From the NCBI GenBank assembly GCA_947454215.1, contig CANGJN010000053.1, positions 1 to 5,584 on the forward strand: a DNA stretch of 5,584 nt. The letters are read 5' to 3'. Shown piece after piece: positions 1 to 5,584 of the stretch. Under the pieces are notes generated by a model, which was given only the letters and a program-made list of their open reading frames with translations, had not been told where the DNA came from and ran no database searches. The DNA is from Neisseriaceae bacterium (lineage in GTDB: Bacteria > Pseudomonadota > Gammaproteobacteria > Burkholderiales > UBA11063). A program made the position numbers and the translations under genes. Position 1 is the first letter of the stretch, and the number at the start of each line of letters is the position of its first letter.

Positions 1-5
1 AACCA

Positions 6-50
6 CTAAAAAAATTATGTTTTAAAATGTTATTATACATTATTTTTTAG
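6..50. repeat. Imperfect A/T hairpin with flanking A and T tracts, possible weak terminator of an upstream gene
   Basis: AAAAAATTATG (9-19) pairs with CATTATTTTTT (38-48) over 11 positions with one T-T mismatch. CT at 6-7 can pair with AG at 49-50 past a bulged A8. The loop is 18 nt. The A-tract/T-tract layout resembles a bidirectional terminator, but only one or two G-C pairs are present. Whether a gene ends just left of the window cannot be seen. Confidence 0.3.
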
Positions 51-60
51 GCTAACATTG

Positions 61-76
61 ATTTTTTTAAAAAAAT
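61..76. repeat. 16-bp perfect A/T palindrome
   Basis: One A, seven T, seven A and one T form a perfect 16-bp palindrome. With no room for a loop it is a poor hairpin, but T7-A7 is a marked structural feature. It is likely compositional. Confidence 0.6.
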
Positions 77-143
77 GGCCAAAGTCCAGTTTATTTGAAA
101 TATTAAAATGAAATAGCTAGTGTTTATGGAACTAATAATTAAA

Positions 144-172
144 TTGGTAGCAAAATATATATGTTTTATGAT
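144..172 (+). promoter_or_regulatory. Possible distal promoter
   Basis: TTGGTA (144-149) and TATGAT (167-172) are 17 bases apart, matching the sigma70 consensus at 4/6 and 5/6. It lies about 350 nt before yajC with no gene of its own behind it. It may be a chance match. Confidence 0.2.
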
Positions 173-186
173 AAAATATAGCCTGA

Positions 187-204
187 ATTTTTATTTATAA
201 AAAT
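187..204. repeat. Perfect A/T inverted repeat
   Basis: ATTTTTAT (187-194) and ATAAAAAT (197-204) are exact reverse complements around TT. The stem has no G-C pair, so it is unlikely to stop transcription. It may be compositional. Confidence 0.5.
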
Positions 205-222
205 AGTTATTGATGTCAATTA

Positions 223-251
223 AAATTAAAACTATAAATTAAAACTATAAA
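223..251. repeat. 13-bp tandem repeat, two perfect copies plus a little
   Basis: The unit AATTAAAACTATA occurs at 224-236 and 237-249 without mismatch, with one matching base before and two after. It lies in the gene-less leader. Two tandem copies can arise by replication slippage in A/T-rich DNA or can serve as paired protein sites; nothing here decides between these. Confidence 0.8.
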
Positions 252-287
252 ATATACCTGTAAAATTTTAAAGTACTTGTTAATGCG

Positions 288-315
288 TTGTTCATTTTCG
301 GAGGATAGGTATAAT
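288..315 (+). promoter_or_regulatory. Possible second upstream promoter
   Basis: TTGTTC (288-293) and a perfect TATAAT (310-315) are separated by 16 bases. A start near 322 would give a leader of roughly 195 nt before yajC or a short non-coding transcript. A GGAGG lies between the boxes at 300-304 but leads to no meaningful reading frame. Low confidence because of base composition. Confidence 0.3.
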
Positions 316-360
316 ATGTTTATTTTATAATTGAATTTGATAAAATTCTACACTATTTTA

Positions 361-428
361 ACTAATAAAATGATCTAAGTTAGTACTGTATTAATATAAA
401 AGTTTAAACTATTCGATTACTAATAAAA
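361..428 (+). repeat. 10-bp direct repeat pair upstream of the promoter
   Basis: ACTAATAAAA occurs at 361-370 and 419-428, 58 bp apart. Its first eight bases also occur at 131-138. Between the two copies lies the perfect palindrome AGTTTAAACT (401-410). The placement just upstream of the extended -10 promoter would suit regulator sites, but no known operator is recognised. Confidence 0.35.
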
Positions 429-449
429 AGTAATAAGGAAATAAAATAC

Positions 450-478
450 TATTAAAGTTATGCGTTTTATGTTATAAT
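450..478 (+). promoter_or_regulatory. Predicted sigma70 promoter for the yajC operon (extended -10)
   Basis: A perfect -10 hexamer TATAAT at 473-478 is preceded by TGT (470-472), giving an extended -10 element. The -35 region (around 450-456) is poor, which is typical when an extended -10 is present. Transcription would start near 484-486 and give a leader of about 33 nt that contains the strong yajC Shine-Dalgarno. It is the best placed promoter candidate in the window, but TATAAT arises often by chance at this base composition. Confidence 0.65.
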
Positions 479-505
479 CATTAATATTTATTTTTAAAAT
501 TTAAC

Positions 506-512
506 AAAGGAG
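506..512 (+). promoter_or_regulatory. Strong Shine-Dalgarno of yajC
   Basis: AAAGGAG lies five bases before the yajC ATG at 518. It is the only near-consensus ribosome binding site of the operon, as the internal genes have at most AAAGAA, AGAGA or AGG. It fixes the yajC start and marks the entry point for ribosomes on this transcript. Confidence 0.85.
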
Positions 513-517
513 AAAAT

Positions 518-853
518 ATGTCTTTAGTATCAAAAGCCTATGCTTCAGGAGCACCAGCAACAGTTTCGCAGGGTTTTAATATAACCCAATTTGTCCCAAT
601 GATAGTTATTTTTGCTCTTTTTTGGTTTTTATTAATTCGCCCGCAACAAAAAAAGGTTAAGTTACATAATCAGATGATAAGTGAATTACAAAAGGGGGAT
701 GAGGTTGTACTAAGTAATGGTATAGTAGGCACCATTAATAAAGTATTAGAACAATTTATACTTTTAAATATTGGTAAAGATGTTGTATTAACAGTACAAA
801 AATCAAGTGTTGGTGCTAAATTAGAAAAAGGCACTATTGATAAAATTAATTAA
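518..853 (+). CDS. yajC: YajC, Sec translocase accessory subunit
   Basis: This is the small single-span inner-membrane protein of the SecD-SecF-YajC complex, which associates with SecYEG during protein export. The 111-residue length is normal for the family. A short polar N-terminus (1-20) precedes one membrane segment (about 25-40), followed directly by the family signature RPQQKK at 41-46. A cytoplasmic beta-rich domain follows, with the KGDEVVLSNGIVGTI motif at 59-73; most homologues have a T/S-G-G here where this one has LSNG. The C-terminal KLEKGTI is also typical. The ATG start is fixed by a strong Shine-Dalgarno AAAGGAG five bases upstream. It is the first gene of the operon, 12 nt before secD, which is the standard order. 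Identification is firm from motif and context. YajC itself is generally non-essential, and its exact role is still unclear. Confidence 0.96.
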   Translation: MSLVSKAYASGAPATVSQGFNITQFVPMIVIFALFWFLLIRPQQKKVKLHNQMISELQKGDEVVLSNGIVGTINKVLEQFILLNIGKDVVLTVQKSSVGAKLEKGTIDKIN

Positions 854-865
854 TAAAGAAAAATT

Positions 866-2677
866 ATGACACAATACCCTTTATGGAAATATGCTGTTAT
901 TATACTTGCATTAATTGTTGGTATAATTTATATAACTCCTAATTTTTATGGTGAAATTCCTGCCGTTCAAATTTCAAATTCTTTATCAAATAATGCTTTA
1001 AGTAAAGAACAATTAACTAAGATAGAAAAAACTTTACAAATTAATAAAATTAGTAATATTGGAGTAATTACTGAAGGTAAAACAGTAAAACTAAAGTTTA
1101 GTGATATAGATGTTCAATTAAAAGCAAGAGAATTAATTCAAAATCAACTTGGTTCAGATTATGTTGTTGCTTTGAATTTAGTCTCCAATAGTCCTAATTG
1201 GTTGATTAAATTAGGTGCATTTCCTATGTTTTTGGGTTTAGACTTAAGAGGAGGTATTCATTTTTTATTAGAAATGGATATGAAGGCTGGATTAAAAAAG
1301 GTTTTAGAAAAATATTCAACTGATATTAAAATTTATTTAAAAAAAAATCAAATTAGATTTGGTGATGTTGATATTCATGAAAATCAATTGGTTTTTCATT
1401 TTAGAGATAATGATAGTGCGTTGAACGCTAAAATAGAAGTAAATAAAAATTTGCCCAATATAAATTTAGTTGTTAATGGAAATAATTTAGTAGTTAATAT
1501 TTCTGAAGCTGAAACTCTTAAAATTCAAGAAGCCGCGGTTAAGCAAAATTTATTGATTTTACACAATAGAGTTAATGAATTGGGTGTTGCAGATCCTATT
1601 ATTCAACAAGAAGGAACTAATCGCATTATGGTTGAATTGCCAGGAATTCAAGATACAGCTCGAGCTAAAACTATTATAGGTAGAACGGCTACTCTTGAAG
1701 TTAGAATGGTAGATGATGATAAGGCAGATGTAGATGCCGCATTAAATGGTAATATTCCATCTGGAATGGAACTACTTAATGATAGAGATCATTATGGAGA
1801 TATAACTAAAATATTAGTTAATAAAGATGTTGAATTAACTGGTGATAGTTTAACTGACGCACAACCTGGCTTTGATGAAAATGGTAATCCTGCTGTTAAT
1901 TTAAGATTAGATGACAATGGGTCAGCAATTTTTAAAGAAGTAACTCATGATAATATCGGCAAAAGAATGGCGATGATATTAGTAGATAATAATAAAGCCC
2001 AAGTAGTAACAGCTCCTGTAATAAGAGCTGAAATTGGAGGTGGACAAGTCCAGATTTCAGGTGCAATGACAGTTGAACAAGCTAATGATGCTGCTTTATT
2101 ATTAAGGTCAGGCTCTTTAGCTGCTCCGATGAATATTGTTGAAGAAAGAGCTATTGGCCCATCTTTGGGTAAAGAAAATATTTCTAAAGGATTTCATTCA
2201 GTTTTATTTGGATTTATTTTAATTTCAATCTTTATGATTATATATTATCAAGTATTTGGATTTATTTCTATTATTTCACTTGCTATAAATTTAGTGTTAT
2301 TGACTGCATGTTTATCCGTTTTACAAGCTACATTGACTCTCCCAGGAATTGCAGCAATTGCATTGGCTTTAGGTATGGCGATTGACTCCAATGTATTAAT
2401 CAATGAACGGATTAGGGAGGAATTGCGCAATAACATCAGACCACACTTAGCCATTGAATTAGGGTATAATCATGCTTGGGCGACTATTATAGACTCAAAT
2501 GTAACAACTTTGATTGCAGGACTGGCTTTATTAGCTTTTGGTTCTGGTTCTGTTAAAGGATTTGCAGTTGTTCATTGCTTAGGTATTTTGAGTTCAATGT
2601 TTAGTGCTGTTTTTGTATCAAGAGGAATAATTTCACTTTTATACTATAAACATAAAATTAACAAACTACATATATAG
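866..2677 (+). CDS. secD: SecD, protein translocase subunit (proton-driven export)
   Basis: SecD pairs with SecF in the inner membrane and uses the proton gradient to pull translocating proteins out on the periplasmic side. At 603 residues it is close to the E. coli length of about 615. Membrane segment 1 (about 9-25) leads into a large periplasmic P1 region (about 30-440). This carries the signature LGLDLRGGIHFLLEMD at 123-138 and EERAIGPSLG at 426-435. Five further membrane segments follow (about 444-461, 465-485, 493-512, 541-560, 566-592). The key motif GMAIDSNVLINERIREEL spans 503-520. Asp507, the acid implicated in proton coupling, is kept; the next residue is Ser508 where I remember Ala in most homologues. 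DSNVTTLIAG at 543-552 and GFAVVH at 565-570 look betaproteobacterial. No good Shine-Dalgarno precedes the ATG (only AAAGAA), suggesting coupling to yajC. An A9 tract lies at 1339-1347. Identification is secure. Confidence 0.98.
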   Translation: MTQYPLWKYAVIILALIVGIIYITPNFYGEIPAVQISNSLSNNALSKEQLTKIEKTLQINKISNIGVITEGKTVKLKFSDIDVQLKARELIQNQLGSDYVVALNLVSNSPNWLIKLGAFPMFLGLDLRGGIHFLLEMDMKAGLKKVLEKYSTDIKIYLKKNQIRFGDVDIHENQLVFHFRDNDSALNAKIEVNKNLPNINLVVNGNNLVVNISEAETLKIQEAAVKQNLLILHNRVNELGVADPIIQQEGTNRIMVELPGIQDTARAKTIIGRTATLEVRMVDDDKADVDAALNGNIPSGMELLNDRDHYGDITKILVNKDVELTGDSLTDAQPGFDENGNPAVNLRLDDNGSAIFKEVTHDNIGKRMAMILVDNNKAQVVTAPVIRAEIGGGQVQISGAMTVEQANDAALLLRSGSLAAPMNIVEERAIGPSLGKENISKGFHSVLFGFILISIFMIIYYQVFGFISIISLAINLVLLTACLSVLQATLTLPGIAAIALALGMAIDSNVLINERIREELRNNIRPHLAIELGYNHAWATIIDSNVTTLIAGLALLAFGSGSVKGFAVVHCLGILSSMFSAVFVSRGIISLLYYKHKINKLHI

Positions 2678-2687
2678 AGAATTTATT

Positions 2688-3617
2688 ATGGAATTTTTTA
2701 GATTTAAAAAAAACATACCTTTTATGAGCTATGGAAAAATAACCACTTTAATTTCATTAGTTACTTTTCTTGTTTCAGTTTTTTTTCTTGTTACTAGGGG
2801 ATTAAACTTTTCTGTAGAATTTACTGGTGGAACTTTGATGGAGGTTTGTTATGGTAAAGAGGTTTCATTAAGCAGTATTAGAAATACTCTAAATGAAAAT
2901 GGTTTTGTAAACTCAACTGTTCAAAATTTAGGAACTTTAAATAATGTAATGATTCGTCTAGCAAACAGAAATTCCCAAAAATCTCAAGATTTATCTAATA
3001 ATGTATTTAATTTAATTAAAGGTAAAGGTCAAAATGTTCAGTTAAAAAGTGTTGAGTTTATTGGCCCTCAAGTAGGGAAAGAATTGGTAACTGATGGATT
3101 AATGGCACTATTTTTTGTTTGTTTTGGAATTATTGTATATCTTGCATTTAGATTTGAATGGAGGTTTGCATTAGCTGCTTTAATTGCTAATATGCATGAT
3201 GTTATTATCATATTAGGTGTTTTCTCTTTTTTTCGACTAGAGTTTAGTTTAACCGTTTTGGCTGCAGTTTTAGCCGTTTTAGGTTATTCAGTCAATGAAT
3301 CAGTTGTTGTCTTTGATAGAATAAGAGAGAATTTTCGTACTAATAGAGGAGATAGTGTCCCAGAACTGATTAATAATGCGATTACAGTAACTATGAGTAG
3401 GACTATTATAACACATGGATGCACTGAAATGATGGTTCTTTCAATGTTGCTTTTAGGTGGAGATACTTTACATAATTTTGCTATAGCTTTGACTATTGGA
3501 ATATTATTTGGTATTTATTCTTCTGTTTTAGTTGCATCTCCATTACTTTTATTATTCGGTGTTTCTAGGCAAAATTTAATTAAAGTTGAAAAGAAAAAAG
3601 AAGAAGCAGTTGTATGA
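2688..3617 (+). CDS. secF: SecF, protein translocase subunit
   Basis: SecF is the partner of SecD in the proton-driven export complex. Its 309 residues are typical. Segment 1 (about 18-36) is followed by the signature GLNFSVEFTGGTLMEV (38-53; the usual form is G-I-D-F-T-G-G-T) and a short periplasmic domain ending in VEFIGPQVGKEL (122-133). Five more membrane segments follow. The conserved MHDVIIILGVF motif is at 169-179 and GYSVNESVVVFDRIRENFR at 199-217. Glu204 takes the place of the Asp found in gammaproteobacterial NDS/NDT versions, the form I associate with betaproteobacteria. SRTIITHG (237-244) and ALTIGILFGIYSSV (267-280) agree with that. The tail (300-309) is charged and variable. The ATG lies 10 nt after secD with only a weak AGAGA upstream, which overlaps the secD stop codon. 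The end overlaps the next gene by 4 nt (ATGA). An A8 tract sits at 2706-2713. Identification is secure. Confidence 0.97.
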   Translation: MEFFRFKKNIPFMSYGKITTLISLVTFLVSVFFLVTRGLNFSVEFTGGTLMEVCYGKEVSLSSIRNTLNENGFVNSTVQNLGTLNNVMIRLANRNSQKSQDLSNNVFNLIKGKGQNVQLKSVEFIGPQVGKELVTDGLMALFFVCFGIIVYLAFRFEWRFALAALIANMHDVIIILGVFSFFRLEFSLTVLAAVLAVLGYSVNESVVVFDRIRENFRTNRGDSVPELINNAITVTMSRTIITHGCTEMMVLSMLLLGGDTLHNFAIALTIGILFGIYSSVLVASPLLLLFGVSRQNLIKVEKKKEEAVV

Positions 3618-4246
3618 ATTATACGAACTATTTCTCATTAATTGTACATTTTGATATCTATATACGTGGATTTATTTCACTATATCATAATTATTTTTAT
3701 CTAGTTCTATTCTTAATAATTTTTGCAGAAACTGGGTTTATTTTTTTCCCATTTCTTCCTGGAGATTCTCTATTATTTGTTTCAGGTAGTTTGGTCTCCA
3801 GTAGTAATTTGAATTTATATTTTATAGCAATAATTATTATATTAGCTGCTTTTTTAGGTGATAATGTTAATTACTTTATTGGTAAAACCGTTGGTTTCAC
3901 TTTTTTAAATAAACGTAACTCCAAATTTATTAATAAAAAGTTCCTAATTAAAACCCATGATTATTATGAGTTATATGGTACTAAAACAGTAATTCTTGCA
4001 AGATTAATCCCTATAGTTAGATCCTTTGCTCCGTTTGTAGCAGGGATTGGAAGGATGAACTATATATATTTTTTAATATTTAGTTTTTTTGGATCAGCAA
4101 TATGGGTAACATTATTTTTTGGTGGAGGTTATATTCTAGGAGGAATTCCTATTATTTATAACCACCTTTCATTAATTATGTTCTTCATATTAATACTATC
4201 TTTAGTTCCTGTTGTTAAAATGGTGTTAAATCAAATTAAGAAATGA
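3614..4246 (+). CDS. DedA-family inner-membrane protein
   Basis: This is a polytopic membrane protein of the DedA (SNARE-associated/VTT) superfamily. Members are proposed to flip or carry lipids such as undecaprenyl phosphate or phosphatidylethanolamine and to support proton homeostasis and cell division. Its 210 residues match the family. Motifs in order are FAETGFIFFPFLPGDSLLF (37-55), GDNVNYFIGKTVG (82-94) and LARLIPIVRSFAPFVAGIGR (128-147), then two C-terminal membrane segments (about 151-175 and 184-204). Glu39, Asp51, Arg130 and Arg136 are all present. From memory these are the same numbered residues shown to be essential in E. coli YqjA/YghB, which suggests a working protein. The start overlaps the secF stop (ATGA), so translation is probably coupled. 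Its place behind secF may only be shared transcription of membrane-biogenesis genes; which DedA paralogue it is, and what it transports, cannot be told from sequence. Confidence 0.93.
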   Translation: MNYTNYFSLIVHFDIYIRGFISLYHNYFYLVLFLIIFAETGFIFFPFLPGDSLLFVSGSLVSSSNLNLYFIAIIIILAAFLGDNVNYFIGKTVGFTFLNKRNSKFINKKFLIKTHDYYELYGTKTVILARLIPIVRSFAPFVAGIGRMNYIYFLIFSFFGSAIWVTLFFGGGYILGGIPIIYNHLSLIMFFILILSLVPVVKMVLNQIKK

Positions 4247-4255
4247 TTTTTAAAT

Positions 4256-4924
4256 ATGCAAATAATATCTAGAAATATTAAAAGTTTTGTATTGAGAAAT
4301 GGTAAGATAACTTCTGGTCAACTAAATGCTATAGAAAAATTAAAAAATATCTATTGTATTGATTATCAAATATCTAAAATTAATTTTAATGATATTTTTA
4401 GCAGAAATAATCAAAAAATAATTGAAATTGGTTTTGGAATGGGTAAGGCTACTTCCTATTTAGCGTTACAAAATCCACATATGGATTATATAGGTGTCGA
4501 AGTCCATTCTCCAGGAGTTGGTTCCTTATTAATGGAAATTGAAAAACTTAAAATTAGTAATTTAAAAATAATTCAACATGATGTTACTGAGGTATTAAGC
4601 AATATGGTCTCTGATGATTCAATAAATGGATTTCATATTTTTTGCCCAGATCCTTGGCCTAAAAAAAAACATCATAAAAGAAGATTAATTAATCAAGATT
4701 TTATAACACTATTAGTTAAAAAATTAGTTCTCAATGGGTATATTTATATTACCACAGATTGGGAGCATTATGCGGAACAGATAGAGAAAATTTTAAGTCA
4801 TGAAAATAGTTTAATTAAATCTTCATCTTATTTAGATAAACATAATAAACCTGTAACTAAATTTGAACAAAAAGGTCTTGATTGCAATCGTAAAATTTGT
4901 GAATTTATCTTTAAAAAAGTTTAA
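4256..4924 (+). CDS. trmB: tRNA (guanine-N7-)-methyltransferase TrmB
   Basis: TrmB transfers a methyl group from S-adenosylmethionine to N7 of guanosine 46 in the variable loop of many tRNAs, in the cytoplasm. Its 222 residues are slightly shorter than the E. coli enzyme (about 239). The N-terminus has the typical SFVLRNGKITSGQ (10-22). SAM-binding motif I is EIGFGMG (57-63), and GVEVHSPGVG follows at 80-89. HDVTEVL (108-114) and the catalytic/tRNA-contacting CPDPWPKKKHHKRR (130-143) come next; the usual residue at 130 is Phe, here Cys. TTDWEHYA (166-173) and the C-terminal TKFEQKG (201-207) complete the signature. All core residues are present, so it should be active. An A9 homopolymer (4661-4669) encodes the three lysines in the PWPKKK motif. 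The gene begins 9 nt after the DedA gene without a clear Shine-Dalgarno and ends 2 nt before the next gene. Confidence 0.97.
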   Translation: MQIISRNIKSFVLRNGKITSGQLNAIEKLKNIYCIDYQISKINFNDIFSRNNQKIIEIGFGMGKATSYLALQNPHMDYIGVEVHSPGVGSLLMEIEKLKISNLKIIQHDVTEVLSNMVSDDSINGFHIFCPDPWPKKKHHKRRLINQDFITLLVKKLVLNGYIYITTDWEHYAEQIEKILSHENSLIKSSSYLDKHNKPVTKFEQKGLDCNRKICEFIFKKV

Positions 4925-4926
4925 TT

Positions 4927-5358
4927 ATGTTTACGCCCTCACAAGAACAACTACGAAATTTTTTCTTTGATATATTTGAAAAACACAAATTAAATCAAAT
5001 GTTATCTTCTCTAGAAAAACAAGTCTTAAGTATTATCTTACAACATCCAGAATATCATGAAATTTTAAATAATCGTCATAAGTATCTTAACTATCATTGG
5101 AATAATTCTAGTGGTGAGTTCAATCCTTTTCTACATCTTAGTATGCATTTAACAATTTTAGAGCAATTGTCAATTAATCAACCAGATCGAATAAGAGAAA
5201 TTTTTGACAAGTTTGTTCTTAAATATAAAGGTGAACATAATGCCACTCATGAGTTAATGGATTGTATCGCTGAAATGCTAATTAAAGGCAATTTTAATCC
5301 AGAGAACTATGATGTAAATATATTTTATAACTGTGTTAATAATAAATTAGGTATCTAA
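4927..5358 (+). CDS. DUF1841-family conserved protein, function unknown
   Basis: I recognise this as the DUF1841 family, small soluble proteins found mainly in beta- and gammaproteobacteria and without an established function. Its 143 residues are full length. Family landmarks are the N-terminal MFTPSQEQLRNFF (1-13), HPEYH (40-44), NPFLHLSMHLTILEQLSI (66-83) and H-x3-H-x3-DCIAE (104-116). No signal peptide or membrane segment is seen, and the protein looks mostly helical. The repeated H-x3-H spacings (70/74 and 104/108) with nearby Glu79, Asp112 and Glu116 look like metal ligands on helices; this is inference, not a known property. The ATG is 2 nt after the trmB stop, so coupling is likely. 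The conserved MFxPS start at residue 1 supports this start codon. The C-terminal 25 residues are poorly conserved compared with the motifs I remember. Confidence 0.9.
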   Translation: MFTPSQEQLRNFFFDIFEKHKLNQMLSSLEKQVLSIILQHPEYHEILNNRHKYLNYHWNNSSGEFNPFLHLSMHLTILEQLSINQPDRIREIFDKFVLKYKGEHNATHELMDCIAEMLIKGNFNPENYDVNIFYNCVNNKLGI

Positions 5359-5359
5359 G

Positions 5360-5584
5360 GTGTTTATTTATGACTCTCATTGCCATATAGAGCATTTACA
5401 AAGTAACCAATTTAATCATAATTTAGTTTTTTCTCAAGAGAATATGATTATTTTAGCAAGGAGTTTAAATCATATACATGATCTTTTTGTACTAAGAAAT
5501 AATAATTTAGCCTATAAAATAAGTTTTGGAGTTCATCCATGGGACTGTAATTTATATTCTGTAAAAGAGGTTGAGGAAAATTTA
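5360..5584 (+). CDS. TatD-family metal-dependent hydrolase, N-terminal part (continues past the window)
   Basis: Reading from GTG at 5360 gives 75 uninterrupted codons to the window edge. The start MFIYDSHCHIEH has the TatD/amidohydrolase metal-binding H-x-H (His7, His9) at the expected place. The second family signature GVHPWD follows at 57-62, with His59 as a metal-shell residue. TatD-type enzymes are TIM-barrel metal-dependent hydrolases, several with DNase or exonuclease activity; the true substrate here is unknown. The GTG start is nearly forced. In the same frame a TAG lies at 5348-5350, and the first in-frame ATG falls after the H-x-H motif, at residue 29. An AGG (5349-5351) inside the upstream gene, eight bases before the GTG, can act as the Shine-Dalgarno. 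Only 1 nt separates it from the DUF1841 stop. The stretch between H-x-H and GVHPW is about 50 residues, slightly short for the family. Only the N-terminal portion is visible. Confidence 0.85.
   Translation, partial: MFIYDSHCHIEHLQSNQFNHNLVFSQENMIILARSLNHIHDLFVLRNNNLAYKISFGVHPWDCNLYSVKEVEENL

Larger units (their letters stand above)
1..517. other. Gene-less leader region upstream of yajC
   Basis: All six frames hold only short, unconvincing reading frames, the longest noted being 24 codons at 126-200. No tRNA, rRNA, riboswitch or strong terminator is recognised. It contains the A/T hairpins, the 13-bp tandem repeat and the three promoter-like pairs listed separately. In many proteobacteria tgt (queuine tRNA-ribosyltransferase) lies directly before yajC; no remnant of it could be made out here. 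Confidence 0.7.

Noticed and set aside
75..98. Seven-codon frame MAKVQFI
   Set aside because: Too short and without a ribosome binding site; it begins inside the A7 part of a palindrome.
126..200. 24-codon hydrophobic reading frame starting ATG at 126
   Set aside because: No Shine-Dalgarno precedes it, and a composition rich in Ile, Lys, Leu, Tyr and Phe is what random A/T-rich DNA yields.
214..243. Nine-codon frame overlapping the 13-bp tandem repeat
   Set aside because: No ribosome binding site, and the sequence is explained by the repeat itself.
300..330. GGAGG followed by a four-codon frame (MFIL)
   Set aside because: GGAGG at 300-304 is 11 nt from the ATG and the frame stops after four codons. 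A leader peptide would need an attenuator structure, which is not visible.
411..420. TTCGATT resembling a tRNA T-loop
   Set aside because: The flanking bases do not form a T-stem, and no acceptor or anticodon arm can be placed around it.
2248..2454. Minus-strand reading frame of 68 codons inside secD
   Set aside because: It lies antisense to the most conserved membrane motifs of secD, has no ribosome binding site and no recognisable protein features; it is a shadow of the real gene.

Overview
The window is a very A+T-rich (by eye roughly 70-75 % A+T) bacterial chromosome segment. It holds one compact plus-strand operon behind a gene-less leader of about 517 bases. Gene content and protein motifs point to a proteobacterium. 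YajC, SecD with the extra N-terminal membrane domain, SecF and the DUF1841 protein are the beta/gamma type. Several SecD/SecF motifs (SecF NESVVVFDR and THG-T-MMVL, SecD DSN-TTLIAG and GFAVVH) read as betaproteobacterial from memory. The low G+C, homopolymeric A tracts inside genes and very short gene gaps suit a streamlined or host-associated lineage, but the sequence alone does not fix the genus.

Layout: positions 1-517 carry no convincing gene. They hold A/T palindromes, a 13-bp tandem repeat, several promoter-like hexamer pairs and, just before the first gene, an extended -10 promoter and a strong Shine-Dalgarno sequence. From 518 onward come yajC, secD, secF, a DedA-family membrane protein, trmB, a DUF1841 protein and the 5' end of a TatD-family hydrolase that runs off the window. 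Spacing between genes is 12, 10, -4, 9, 2 and 1 nt, so they are almost certainly co-transcribed. Translational coupling is likely, because only yajC has a strong ribosome binding site.

Functionally, yajC-secD-secF encode the ancillary complex that works with SecYEG and uses the proton gradient to complete protein export. DedA is a second inner-membrane protein, of the proposed lipid-transport/proton-homeostasis family. trmB makes m7G46 in tRNA. The last two genes are a conserved protein of unknown function with a striking His/Glu pattern and a metal-dependent TatD-type hydrolase. I see no mobile element, CRISPR array, RNA gene or clearly new system here. The most noteworthy points are the unexplained leader, the A9 tract in the trmB active-site motif, the metal-site-like pattern in DUF1841 and the forced GTG start of the TatD gene.
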